Shown: positions 45,722-55,139 of the stretch, one piece after another | How positions within the stretch are numbered: position 1 is the first letter of the stretch | Layout: each line of letters starts with the position of its first letter | Source of the DNA: Pseudoalteromonas denitrificans DSM 6059 | Lineage (GTDB): Bacteria > Pseudomonadota > Gammaproteobacteria > Enterobacterales > Alteromonadaceae | Reading direction: 5' to 3' | Length of the DNA: 64,000 bases | Assembly: GCF_900112265.1 (NCBI RefSeq) | Contig: NZ_FOLO01000022.1 | Location: 11,868-75,867, forward strand | Program-made: the position numbers and the translations under genes | Notes under the pieces: model-generated | Database searches by the model: none | Seen by the model: only the letters and a program-made list of their open reading frames with translations | What the model was told of the DNA's origin: nothing

Positions 45722-46171
45722 TTTATTACTCTGTATTGATAAAAACGTGCTCTGAGCATTAAATTAAAAAGCTTTCTCCATTTAGCTAAGTATTAACGTC
45801 ATAACTTAATTTTTCAATATGCGCATATATTATTTTGTCCTAATTTTGCATTGAGTGATCTCAATTCATGCCTCATTAGTGCAAAGCTAAAAACCTTCAG
45901 AAAAGTGATATTAACCAAGGTTAAAATCTTAGCTAGATAAGAACAAATCCATTACCTATGATTTAACTACTTGGATACAAATTTAAGAATGCACCTTACT
46001 CACAGAATAGACCCCATAACCATTTGCGAACATACACAAGTTAAAACCGAACATAAAATTCATTAAACATTCAACAAAAACACCTAACACACTAATTTTT
46101 AAGCTTATTTAGTTTTGGCATGCTTATTTCATTATTAGAAATTAATTACTGAAAAATAGTGTGTTTATATT
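45722..46171. other. Divergent regulatory region
   Basis: About 450 A+T-rich bases lie between the solute-binding gene and the efflux operon. It contains the candidate sigma-54 promoter at 46115-46131; no ORF was recognised. Confidence 0.5.
46115..46131 (+). promoter_or_regulatory. Candidate sigma-54 promoter of the efflux operon
   Basis: TTGGCATG, four bases, TTTCA matches the -24/-12 consensus (TTGGCACG-N4-TTGCA) except at two positions, one of them the normally conserved -13 G. The start would fall about 30 nt before the ATG at 46172. The operon encodes its own sigma-54-dependent activator, which makes the match more credible. Confidence 0.45.
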
Positions 46172-47410
46172 ATGAAAATAGAACTAAACCAAAAAAAATC
46201 ATGGAAAAAAGGCGTTTTAATCACTCTTTTTGTTTCTTTATTGTCTTACGCAGCTTATGCCGTTAGCAGTAAATCCGTAAAATCAGTTTCGGCTGATACA
46301 TTGCGTTTTCAAACCGTAAAAAGTGGACCGATAGATATTTATGCGACTGCTTATGGAGAATTTATTTCAGCAAAAGAACGTTTATTAACGGCGCCCGCTT
46401 TAGGTAAAGTATCTGAAATTTTAGTTCGCCCAGGCACCCAAGTAACACCAGATACTGTTATTCTTCATTTATTTAATCCTAAGTTAAATCAAGAAGTCAG
46501 TGAAGCACAAGGCTTACTTGCCCAGCAAAAAGCACAACGTGAAGCATTCAAATATGAACAACAAAACGAAAGGCTCAATTATCAAAGCAGTATTGCAGAT
46601 ATTGAAGCAGAAATAGAAAAAGCATTACTTGAATTATCGGTAAACCAGAAATTACTTAACTTAGGTGTTGCCTCTCAAATTGAATTACAACGTGCGCAAC
46701 TCTCAGTTGAACAGCAAAATAAACGCCTTAAATTTGAAAAAGAAAAATATCAACAGTTTATTGAAATGCAAAGTTATCAACTCACCCAACGTGATATCAC
46801 AATTACCCAACAAATCTCTCAGGTTTTATTACTAGAGCAACAGTTAGAAGATATGAAAGTTAAAGCAGGCATTACAGGTTCATTGCAAACATTAGAAATT
46901 GAATTAGGCCAAAGTGTGCAACTTGGTGAATCGCTCGCGAAAGTTGGCAGTGATAAAGAACTGATTGCACGCTTAAGGCTGCCTCAACATCAAGCAGACC
47001 AAATTGATATTAATGCACCTGTGATCATAGATACACAAAAAGGTTTGATTAAGGCACATATTTCTCGCATTGAGAGTTTAGTTACAAATGGTTCAATATT
47101 AGCCGAAGCGATTATTGATGGCGAGTTAACATCAAATTCCCGCCCTTCATTAACTGTTTCGGCTCAAGTTTTTATAAAACATCAAAAAGATGCACTCTTT
47201 ATAGATCAGGTTTCAGGTCTTCGCCCACGTAGCAAGCAAGCTTTATTTGTGCAAACAAACAACAGCCTGCTTGAACAAAAAGAAGTTACTTTTGGTGAAA
47301 TATCACAAGGTCAGCTTGTCATTGCCAATGGTTTAAATTCAGGAGATAAAATAGTGAGTTCAGATACCAATAAATATGTTCAATTTAATCAATTATCAGT
47401 TATACAATAA
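46172..47410 (+). CDS. Periplasmic adaptor (membrane-fusion) protein
   Basis: The 412-residue protein has one N-terminal membrane helix (GVLITLFVSLLSYAAYAV), a lipoyl/biotinyl-like half (LRFQTVKSGPIDIYATAYGEFISAKERLLTAPALGKVSEILVRPGTQV, split by the hairpin), a long coiled coil (about 105-225) and a beta-barrel C-terminal part (GQLVIANGLNSGDKIVSS). This is the HlyD/MacA order. It bridges an inner-membrane ABC permease to the periplasm or an outer-membrane channel. It is the first gene of the five-gene operon that ends with the two-component pair. Confidence 0.9.
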   Translation: MKIELNQKKSWKKGVLITLFVSLLSYAAYAVSSKSVKSVSADTLRFQTVKSGPIDIYATAYGEFISAKERLLTAPALGKVSEILVRPGTQVTPDTVILHLFNPKLNQEVSEAQGLLAQQKAQREAFKYEQQNERLNYQSSIADIEAEIEKALLELSVNQKLLNLGVASQIELQRAQLSVEQQNKRLKFEKEKYQQFIEMQSYQLTQRDITITQQISQVLLLEQQLEDMKVKAGITGSLQTLEIELGQSVQLGESLAKVGSDKELIARLRLPQHQADQIDINAPVIIDTQKGLIKAHISRIESLVTNGSILAEAIIDGELTSNSRPSLTVSAQVFIKHQKDALFIDQVSGLRPRSKQALFVQTNNSLLEQKEVTFGEISQGQLVIANGLNSGDKIVSSDTNKYVQFNQLSVIQ

Positions 47411-47435
47411 TAAATAGAATTTGAAGGAAATAATC

Positions 47436-48143
47436 ATGAAAAAAGTCGTCGCTATGAGCAATATCCATAAACGTTATGATGGTCAACAAATTGAAACCCA
47501 TGCGTTACAGGGGGTTTCATTAGAAATAATGCAAGGAGAATTCGTCGCTATTACCGGGCCTTCAGGCTGTGGTAAATCTACCTTATTATCTATTATGGGC
47601 TTAATGGACTCAGCCACAGAAGGTGAATACCATATTGCAGATATAAATACTTCAAACCTTAAGGTAGATCAAAGAACTCAAATCAGAAATGAACATATCG
47701 GGTATGTTTTTCAATCATTTAACTTAATTGATAACTTAACTGTTTTTGAAAATATCGCACTGCCTCTTGAGCATAGAAATGTAAAAAAAACTCAAATAAA
47801 ACAAAGAGTAGAAGAAGTCTTAACACAGGTAGACATGCTACATCGTCAAAATTATCGTCCAAACCAACTTTCCGGTGGTCAGCAACAACGCATCGCAATC
47901 GCACGCGCTTTAGTGGGTAAACCTGACCTCATTTTAGTTGATGAACCTACAGGTAATTTAGACAGCAAGAATGGTGATCAAGTCATGTTACTACTTGAGC
48001 AGTTAAATAAAGCGGGATCTACAATTGTTATGGTAACGCATGACAGCCGCTATTCTCGCTGTGCTAGCCGTCAAATACAATTATTAGATGGTCAAATAGT
48101 GACAGAACAAAATACAATGCAGCAGGTTCAGGGGGTCGCATGA
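47436..48143 (+). CDS. ABC transporter ATP-binding protein (MacB/LolD type)
   Basis: The ATG at 47436 has GAAGGA 8 nt upstream; a TTG at 47421 is less likely. The 235-residue ATPase has Walker A GPSGCGKST, the Q loop YVFQSFNLID, signature LSGGQQQR, Walker B LILVDEP followed by TGNLDS, and the H-loop VTHD. TGNLDS is typical of the MacB/LolD subfamily, which powers mechanotransmission rather than membrane transport. It overlaps the permease start by 4 nt (ATGA). Confidence 0.96.
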   Translation: MKKVVAMSNIHKRYDGQQIETHALQGVSLEIMQGEFVAITGPSGCGKSTLLSIMGLMDSATEGEYHIADINTSNLKVDQRTQIRNEHIGYVFQSFNLIDNLTVFENIALPLEHRNVKKTQIKQRVEEVLTQVDMLHRQNYRPNQLSGGQQQRIAIARALVGKPDLILVDEPTGNLDSKNGDQVMLLLEQLNKAGSTIVMVTHDSRYSRCASRQIQLLDGQIVTEQNTMQQVQGVA

Positions 48144-50635
48144 GTTTATATCAAAAAGCTTTTTTACAAGGCGTGGCCAAGGTATTTTCATTACCCAGGT
48201 TGAGCATACCGTTAATTTTAACCTTAGGTTTAACCTTAGGTGCCGTATTAAGCGTTATTTCAATTTCTTCAACCTTACTCTATAAACCTTTGCAAGGCGT
48301 TAAAAATGAAGCTTCATTACAAACATTTGAATATCGTTTTAAACCTTCCGAAAATTTAAGTGTTTCTTACTGGAATATGCGCCGTTTAGCCTCTGTCAGT
48401 GAATATTTTGCTGATTTAGGTCAATGGGCTGGGATCTCCCCTTCAGATCAAGATATCACAATCAATAATACCCTTTACGCGACTACCCGTTATGATGCTT
48501 CAAGCAATATATTAGAAGTTTTAGGCACAGAATTATTGCTAGGTGATGATGTAACCGTTGCTTCACCACAAAAATACATTTGGATCTCACAAAGCTTATG
48601 GCAAAAAGCTTATTCAGGAAAAAAATCCGTATTAGGTAAACAAATAACAATCGATCAAGAGTCATTTGTAATTGCTGGTGTCATTGAAGATGTGATGGCT
48701 GTAAACAGTGCTCAAGAAATTATTCCACAACAAGTTTGGTTCATCAATAATTTAAAAGAAGTTATAAAAGCGCCTGCAAATGTTGGTAATATTGATAACT
48801 CACTTGATTTTTTAATTCTTAAATCTGAAAAATCACCACCTAACTTAGCTCAAACAAACGAATGGTTAACTGACTTTGTGACAAACAACGCACAAGGGGA
48901 GCGTGTACAAAGGTTTTTAGACTTTTTAAATAGTGCAGATAAAGAAGTCATAAATTCTAATTATCGTAGTAATATGTTAGGTGAAAGTGAAAGTTTGCTC
49001 ACTGCTTTATTTGCAGCTGTGTTTGGCCTGCTACTTATGGCGACCATCAATTTATTAAATTTATTTATTGCGCATTATCAGACCCGTACTAAAGAGTTCG
49101 CAATTCAAATTAGCTTAGGTGCCAGTTTATTAAAAGTTAAAACCTTAGTTTTATTAGAAAATTTACCCAGCTTTTTATTAGCTGCAATTACAGGACTATT
49201 AGTAACGGGCTGGGCTTTAAAAAGCTTACCTTTGATCGCTGGTGAAAGCCTGCCTATGATAGGTGCTATCGGCATTAATATCATGACGATTATAGCCACT
49301 TTAATCATTGTATTTTTACTTAGTATCTTATTTAGTGCTTTGGCATTAGTTGATATTGAAACGCATTCCTTAGCAAATAACCTTAATAGCAGTGGTAAAG
49401 GGTTACAAGCTCAAAGTAACCAATGGTTAAGTCGCTTATTAATGGTATTTCAACTTTCAATCGCATCACTATTACTAACAGCGTCAGTCATGTTAACCAT
49501 GCAAAGCTACCAATCAGTTTATCAAGATTTGGGTTATGAACTTGGTAATACTTATGATGTCACATTATCTTTTGCAGATGAAAAATGGCGTGAAGAATTA
49601 GCTGATTTTGAAGCGCAAGATTATCAAAATAGTGAAATAAAAACCTTATTAACTAACGTCAGTAACTTAATTGAAACAAATGTTGCAGACAGTAAAGTCG
49701 TGATCCCCTCAAGCGCACCATTATCAGATAGATTTCGCATTTCAGCTTTTCGCTCACAGGAAAAAAAAGGCGAACGTGTCATGTATCAAATCCAAAATTT
49801 GAGCCCTGATTACTTTAAACGCTTTAATATTCGATTTTTAGCGGGTACTAACTTAACGCAATCTCAAATTAATAATAATGAAAATCGCATTGTTATCGAT
49901 GAGAGTATGGCAAAAACAATATATCCAGATCTCACTTATCAAGAAGTAATAGGTAAAACAATACAACTAAATCAGGGTCCAGATCGCCCTCCTATGATAA
50001 TCAGTGGTATCGTTGTAAATACAATAAGCCGCGCAGGTGCCGTAGGGGCATATGGATTACCCGCTGTATATACACATAGAGTTGATGCTGGTCGTGATGG
50101 TTTACAGTTCAGTGTGATGTTACCTGAAGGTAAAGACCTAACTGCAGATATGCTTGATCCTGAACTAAAACGCCAATTTCCAGGTTTAACTAACTTACAA
50201 GTCAGGCCTTTAAATGATGTTTGGCAAATACAAACACTAAATCAAAGAGTAAGCTTATGGGTTGTGGTCACTATGACAGTTTTAACATTATTTTTAGCTG
50301 CGATTGGTGTTGCAGGTCTTACTCAGATGACGACTAATCATAAGAAATATGAGCTGGCAGTACGTATGGCAACTGGGGCAAAACAAACTCGGTTATTAAA
50401 CTTTATATTAAAAGATGCGTTATGGATGTTAATTATAGGTTTAGGAATAGGTTTTATTATCTCTGTTTTTGGTTATAAACAGCTACAGATTTACCTTGAA
50501 ATGTTACCTGAGTTTAACTGGTTAGCCATGTCTGCTCTTGATTTAGGTTTAATAACAATTGTATTACTTTCAGTAATAATACCTGCCTGGCGTGTTATTA
50601 GCTCAGAACCTATGAGAGCCCTCAGAGAAGAATAG
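48140..50635 (+). CDS. ABC transporter permease, FtsX/MacB type with two permease units
   Basis: The 831-residue protein has an N-terminal membrane helix (about 20-45), a large periplasmic MacB-type domain, helices at about 285-310, 335-360 and 375-405, a second helix and periplasmic domain (about 435-700), and final helices at about 700-720, 755-780 and 795-815. The duplicated FtsX core is seen in TRTKEFAIQISLGASLLKVKTLVLLE and in HKKYELAVRMATGAKQTRLLNF. With the adaptor and the ATPase it forms a tripartite efflux or envelope-maintenance system; the substrate is unknown. Confidence 0.93.
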   Translation: MSLYQKAFLQGVAKVFSLPRLSIPLILTLGLTLGAVLSVISISSTLLYKPLQGVKNEASLQTFEYRFKPSENLSVSYWNMRRLASVSEYFADLGQWAGISPSDQDITINNTLYATTRYDASSNILEVLGTELLLGDDVTVASPQKYIWISQSLWQKAYSGKKSVLGKQITIDQESFVIAGVIEDVMAVNSAQEIIPQQVWFINNLKEVIKAPANVGNIDNSLDFLILKSEKSPPNLAQTNEWLTDFVTNNAQGERVQRFLDFLNSADKEVINSNYRSNMLGESESLLTALFAAVFGLLLMATINLLNLFIAHYQTRTKEFAIQISLGASLLKVKTLVLLENLPSFLLAAITGLLVTGWALKSLPLIAGESLPMIGAIGINIMTIIATLIIVFLLSILFSALALVDIETHSLANNLNSSGKGLQAQSNQWLSRLLMVFQLSIASLLLTASVMLTMQSYQSVYQDLGYELGNTYDVTLSFADEKWREELADFEAQDYQNSEIKTLLTNVSNLIETNVADSKVVIPSSAPLSDRFRISAFRSQEKKGERVMYQIQNLSPDYFKRFNIRFLAGTNLTQSQINNNENRIVIDESMAKTIYPDLTYQEVIGKTIQLNQGPDRPPMIISGIVVNTISRAGAVGAYGLPAVYTHRVDAGRDGLQFSVMLPEGKDLTADMLDPELKRQFPGLTNLQVRPLNDVWQIQTLNQRVSLWVVVTMTVLTLFLAAIGVAGLTQMTTNHKKYELAVRMATGAKQTRLLNFILKDALWMLIIGLGIGFIISVFGYKQLQIYLEMLPEFNWLAMSALDLGLITIVLLSVIIPAWRVISSEPMRALREE

Positions 50636-50741
50636 TCAAAACAAATAAAACTAGGTTAGACTAGTTGTATTGGTCAAGGGCAGCTCACAAGTTGCTCTTT
50701 TTACATAAAAAATATAGAAGCCTTAAAACACGGAGCTCAGT

Positions 50742-52124
50742 TTGCACGAAACCAATATCAAAAAATATAACGCGACGATTTTACTTGCCGATGATGATGA
50801 GGATATTCGCTTGGCACTGGCCTTATTGCTCATGGCAGCAGGTTACCAAACCATAGAAGCAAGTAATGCCAAAGAAGTGATTATTCAAACGAATAGACAA
50901 AAACCTGACCTTATTTTATTAGATATGAATTTCAGCCGTGATACCACAAGTGGTCAAGAAGGATTAGATATTCTAAGTCAGCTAAAACAAAGCAATATCC
51001 CTATTATTTTAATGACAGCTTGGGGCAGCATTGAACTTGCTGTAAATGGTTTAAAACAGGGCGCCTGTGATTTTATTGAAAAACCTTGGAATAAAGAAAA
51101 GTTACTAAATAGCATACTGCAGCAACTTAACTTCTCTAAGATAAAGCAAGAACATCAAGGATACCGCCAACTATTAAGTTCAGATCAATCACAATCGCAT
51201 AAAATCTGGATCTGCCAATCCCAAGCCATGAAAAATATCGAACAATTGGTGACACAAATAGCCCCAACAGATGCAAATGTACTGATTTTAGGCGAAAATG
51301 GTACAGGTAAATCACAATTAGCTGAACGAATACATCAACTATCCGCCAGACAAAAGCACCCTTTAATTGCTGTTAATATGGCTGCAATTCCTGATAACTT
51401 ATTTGAAAGTGAACTTTTTGGTCATCAAAAAGGCGCATTTACAGATGCAAAGCAAAATCGTATCGGACGATTTCAATTAGCAGATCAGGGTACCTTGTTT
51501 TTTGATGAAATAGGCTCTTTACCAATTACCTTACAGCCTAAGTTATTACGAGTACTTGAAACAGGCCAATATGAAGTATTAGGCTCAAGCCAAACTCAAG
51601 TGAGTAATGTAAGACTCATTAGCGCAACCAATGCCGATTTATCAAAACAAGTAAGTGAAGGTGCTTTTCGCCAGGATTTATTATACCGACTCAATACCTT
51701 AGTGATCACTTTACCGCCACTAAGGGAACGTTTAAATGATATTCAACCTTTAGCTGAAAACTTTATAGATCTATTCAGTATTAAATATCGAAAATCAAAC
51801 TTAAAACTCACACCCGAGGCAATAAATAAACTCAAACAGCATAATTGGCCGGGTAATATTCGAGAACTGGGTCATACAATGGAACGTGCTGTTTTACTTA
51901 GCATGACAAATGAAATCAATCAGGAACAATTATTATTGGATAGCGCAGACAACGATCATTCAAGTATTCAGTTACAACCTTTAGAACAAGCTGAACGTCA
52001 ACTCATAGAAAAAGCAATGACAACCACTTCAGGTCAGGTTATTGAAGCCGCTAAATTATTAGATATCTCACGTAACGCATTGTATCGTCGACTTGAAAAA
52101 TTTGGGATTAAGTATGAGTCATGA
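50742..52124 (+). CDS. Sigma-54-dependent response regulator (NtrC type)
   Basis: The start is a TTG with GGAG 6 nt upstream. The 460-residue protein has a receiver with an intact acidic pair (LLADDDED) and phospho-acceptor Asp61 (LILLDMNF), an AAA+ domain with Walker A GENGTGKS, the sigma-54 contact loop GAFTDA, Walker B GTLFFDEIG and LPPLRERLNDI, and a Fis-type helix-turn-helix (VIEAAKLLDISRNALYRRL). All motifs needed for activation are present. It is followed by the kinase gene with an 11-nt overlap. It probably activates the operon from a sigma-54 promoter upstream of the adaptor gene. Confidence 0.95.
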   Translation: MHETNIKKYNATILLADDDEDIRLALALLLMAAGYQTIEASNAKEVIIQTNRQKPDLILLDMNFSRDTTSGQEGLDILSQLKQSNIPIILMTAWGSIELAVNGLKQGACDFIEKPWNKEKLLNSILQQLNFSKIKQEHQGYRQLLSSDQSQSHKIWICQSQAMKNIEQLVTQIAPTDANVLILGENGTGKSQLAERIHQLSARQKHPLIAVNMAAIPDNLFESELFGHQKGAFTDAKQNRIGRFQLADQGTLFFDEIGSLPITLQPKLLRVLETGQYEVLGSSQTQVSNVRLISATNADLSKQVSEGAFRQDLLYRLNTLVITLPPLRERLNDIQPLAENFIDLFSIKYRKSNLKLTPEAINKLKQHNWPGNIRELGHTMERAVLLSMTNEINQEQLLLDSADNDHSSIQLQPLEQAERQLIEKAMTTTSGQVIEAAKLLDISRNALYRRLEKFGIKYES

Positions 52125-53367
52125 ACATTGGCTCATAAGCGCACTTTCAAGCATTATATGTGTCATCATCGCTTTAGCAAGCGCCTTAACTTGGAGCTTA
52201 GGTTGGGAGCTGTTAGCGATAGCGACCTTAATATTTGTTTTATTGTACCCTATGATTTGGCTTGCAACACGTTACTATCAATTTTGGCAGCGGTCGATAA
52301 TGCAACTGACAACCTATACCCAAATACTAAAAGAAGGTGAGCATAATTTAAGATATAAAAAACAGCACAAAAATAATTTATTGCTTGCTTTACAAAAAGA
52401 AATTGAATCATTAGCTAAAGTAAACTTAACAAAGAGTGAACAAGATACGACTGTTGAAAATTTATTAAGTCGCATACTTGACTCTTGGTCCGTTCCAGTA
52501 TGTTTATTTGACGAAAAACTCAATTTAACCTATCGCAATAATGCAATGAATGAACAAATTAAACAGCCAATGTTGATTGGTACACCTGCATTTGATTTAG
52601 GTTTTAAATTAGAAAACGCGTGCTTTAGCCACAACCAATTTGATGATAAATGGCAGTCTCAAAGCATCAACTATTTACATCAAAAACAAAAGCACTGGCT
52701 ATTTTCAGCATTAGACATTTCGTTATTACTGAATAAAAATCAAATAACCACAGAACAAAACCTGATCCGCGTACTTTCACACGAATTAAGAAACTCACTA
52801 ACGCCAATGGCATCTATGGCCGATACCTTATTATGCAGCGAACAATTAGACGAGTCACAAACACGATTAGTTTTAAGTAGGATACACAGTAGAAGTAATC
52901 GGCTACTTTCATTTATAGGCCAATACAGTCAGCTCACCCAACTCCCCCCTCCTAATTGTATCTGGTTTGATTTCAAAGAGGTTTTAGCTGAAGCTAAAAG
53001 CATGATAAATGAATCATGTAATGTGACATTTCAAGGAGACGCACAGTGCTTTGGTGATGAAGTTCAAGTATCACAAATATTGATCAACCTTTTAAAAAAT
53101 GCGCAAGAAGCATGTGTTGAAACGCAATGTGAAATATCCATTAAAATATATGCTCAACAGCAAATTCAAGTTATTGAGATTAGAGATAACGGTCCTGGTT
53201 TTGCTAATTTAAATAATGTATTAACCCCATTTTATACCACAAAAACCAACGGTTCTGGCATCGGATTATCATTATGTGACAGTATTACCCGTAATCATAA
53301 AGGTCAGTTAAAAGTCGCAAACTTAAATCATGGTGGGGCTATTATCACCTTGACTTGGCCAACTTAA
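52114..53367 (+). CDS. Sensor histidine kinase of the efflux operon
   Basis: The ATG at 52114 (GGGA 7 nt upstream) lies inside the end of the regulator gene. The 417-residue protein has two membrane helices (about 7-27 and 34-51), a linker and PAS-like region (120-200), and a kinase core with His223 in VLSHELRNSLTPM, N box LINLLKNAQEA, G1 IRDNGPGF and G2 TNGSGIGLSL. The periplasmic loop is very short, so the signal is probably sensed in the membrane or cytoplasm. It is expected to phosphorylate the adjacent sigma-54 regulator. Confidence 0.93.
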   Translation: MSHEHWLISALSSIICVIIALASALTWSLGWELLAIATLIFVLLYPMIWLATRYYQFWQRSIMQLTTYTQILKEGEHNLRYKKQHKNNLLLALQKEIESLAKVNLTKSEQDTTVENLLSRILDSWSVPVCLFDEKLNLTYRNNAMNEQIKQPMLIGTPAFDLGFKLENACFSHNQFDDKWQSQSINYLHQKQKHWLFSALDISLLLNKNQITTEQNLIRVLSHELRNSLTPMASMADTLLCSEQLDESQTRLVLSRIHSRSNRLLSFIGQYSQLTQLPPPNCIWFDFKEVLAEAKSMINESCNVTFQGDAQCFGDEVQVSQILINLLKNAQEACVETQCEISIKIYAQQQIQVIEIRDNGPGFANLNNVLTPFYTTKTNGSGIGLSLCDSITRNHKGQLKVANLNHGGAIITLTWPT

Positions 53368-53382
53368 ATAAGACATGAAAAA

Positions 53383-54516
53383 ATGTATTCTTATAAAATA
53401 ATTACGCATATAAATGAAATTTCAGCCACTCGCTGGGATCTTTTTTTTGATGATAACCCTTTCACTAAACATGCTTTTATTCATGCCTGTGAAGCCAGTT
53501 TGTCGGCAAGTTCAAAGCAAGGTTGGCAAGCACATCATTTTTTAATTTATGAAAATGACACTTTAATTGCTGTGATGCCAGGATATGTCAAAAGCCACTC
53601 TTATGGCGAATATGTATTTGACTGGTCTTGGGCCGAGGCCTATCAAAATCACGGTTTAACTTATTACCCTAAATGGGTTTGCTCCATTCCTTTTACACCT
53701 GTTGAAGGGGGTCGCATTGCAACAAACTCTTCAAATCTATCCATGTTATATCAATATATTAAAACGATTTTAAATGCACAAAGCAAAAAATATAACTGGT
53801 CAGGTTTTCATATTAATTTTTGCGATAAGAAAACATCGCATTTATTAGGCAAGCAAGATGTATCTTCACGTTTAGGTGTGCAATTTCAATGGTTCAATAA
53901 AGATTATCAAAGTTTTGATGACTATTTATCGTGTTTAACAGCTCGAAAACGTAAAGTAATTAAAAAAGAACGTTTAAAAGCAGTGGCAGAAGATATTTCA
54001 ATTAAATGGTTAACTGGTTGTAAGATTAGCAGTGACATTATCGAACAATTTATTGCGTTTTATCAACGAACTTACTTAAAACGTTCTGGCCATTTAGGTT
54101 ATTTAAATTCTGATTTTTTTAGCTTATTAAAACAAAATATGTCTGATGAGTTAGTCATTATGATCGCAACAAAAGATGAAAACGTTATCGCTGCAACTTT
54201 AAGTTTAAAGTCATCAACAACCCTTTATGGTCGTTATTGGGGGGCTAGTGAGTATTATGATTTTCTGCACTTTGAGTTATGTTATTACCAAGGCATAGAA
54301 TACTGTATAAAAAACAACTTAAAATGCTTTCATTCAGGCGCTCAAGGAGAACATAAAATAGCACGCGGTTTTGAGCCTGTATTTACCTATTCAAATCATA
54401 CAATGGTACACCCCGATTTTTCACTCGCCATTGATAACTTTTTAATACACGAGTCTCAACAGATGCAAAATTATCATCAGCAATGTCAGACTTTATTGCC
54501 TTTTAAAAACCAATAA
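53383..54516 (+). CDS. FemAB-like (PF04339-type) GNAT-fold protein
   Basis: The 377-residue protein matches the peptidogalycan biosynthesis/recognition family (two GNAT-like halves). It has NPFTKHAFIHACEASLSASSKQGW, GEYVFDWSWAEAYQNHGLTYYPK, TPVEGGRI, RKRKVIKKERLK, the C-terminal GRYWGASEYYDFLHFELCYYQGIEYC and the FHSGAQGEHKIARGF turn. Enzymatic activity is not established for the family. It starts 15 nt after the kinase gene and could be read through from it. Its 3' end overlaps the convergent DUF938 gene by 24 nt. Confidence 0.9.
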   Translation: MYSYKIITHINEISATRWDLFFDDNPFTKHAFIHACEASLSASSKQGWQAHHFLIYENDTLIAVMPGYVKSHSYGEYVFDWSWAEAYQNHGLTYYPKWVCSIPFTPVEGGRIATNSSNLSMLYQYIKTILNAQSKKYNWSGFHINFCDKKTSHLLGKQDVSSRLGVQFQWFNKDYQSFDDYLSCLTARKRKVIKKERLKAVAEDISIKWLTGCKISSDIIEQFIAFYQRTYLKRSGHLGYLNSDFFSLLKQNMSDELVIMIATKDENVIAATLSLKSSTTLYGRYWGASEYYDFLHFELCYYQGIEYCIKNNLKCFHSGAQGEHKIARGFEPVFTYSNHTMVHPDFSLAIDNFLIHESQQMQNYHQQCQTLLPFKNQ

Positions 54517-55083
54517 TTGATTATTCGCTGGCATATCAAAATCCTTAGTCAATACCAACCCTTCATTATTAGCTAACGCGATAACCTTTTCAATATCACG
54601 AATACCACGGCTTGATTCAATATTTTTTAACCATAAATCAAACTGCGCATTACTTGGACTTGTAAATTGATGATTATATTTAAAAGGACCATAAAGACAC
54701 AAAATACCATGGGGATTTAAATGCCTTCCAACACCTTTAAAAAAGGCTTCGACCAGAGGAAAACTCACAATATGTAAGGTATTTGCAGTAAAGATACCAT
54801 CAACTAAAGTAAGTGGCCAAGGCTTAGAAAAATCCAGCGTTAGTGGTCGTAATAGGTTCTTTGCACTCGATTCATCTAACCATAAATTAATACCTGGGTG
54901 ATTTTCTTCTAAGTCGCTGGTTTGCCAACTCAATTGAGGTAACATTTCTGCAAAATGAACTGCATGTTGACCAGTTCCTGAACCCACTTCAAGTATTGTT
55001 TTACAGCCACTAAAAGTATGCTGCAAAATCTCAACTATGGGTTGTTTGTTATTTTCACAGGCTTGTGAGAAAGGTTTTTGCAT
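54493..55083 (-). CDS. DUF938-family SAM-dependent methyltransferase
   Basis: The 196-residue protein has the DUF938 pattern: KPFSQACENNKQPIVEIL at the start, the SAM motif ILEVGSGTGQHAVHFAEMLP, SWQTSDLEEN, and LCLYGPFKYNHQFTSPSNAQFD. The substrate of the family is not known. It is downstream of astB in the same direction with a 56-nt gap and could be in the same transcript. Confidence 0.92.
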   Translation of the reverse strand: MQKPFSQACENNKQPIVEILQHTFSGCKTILEVGSGTGQHAVHFAEMLPQLSWQTSDLEENHPGINLWLDESSAKNLLRPLTLDFSKPWPLTLVDGIFTANTLHIVSFPLVEAFFKGVGRHLNPHGILCLYGPFKYNHQFTSPSNAQFDLWLKNIESSRGIRDIEKVIALANNEGLVLTKDFDMPANNQLLVFKRQ

Positions 55084-55139
55084 TATGTTTTTACCTGTTA
55101 AAAAAGCAAAAGTATAAATATACTTTCGCTTATATCAAA

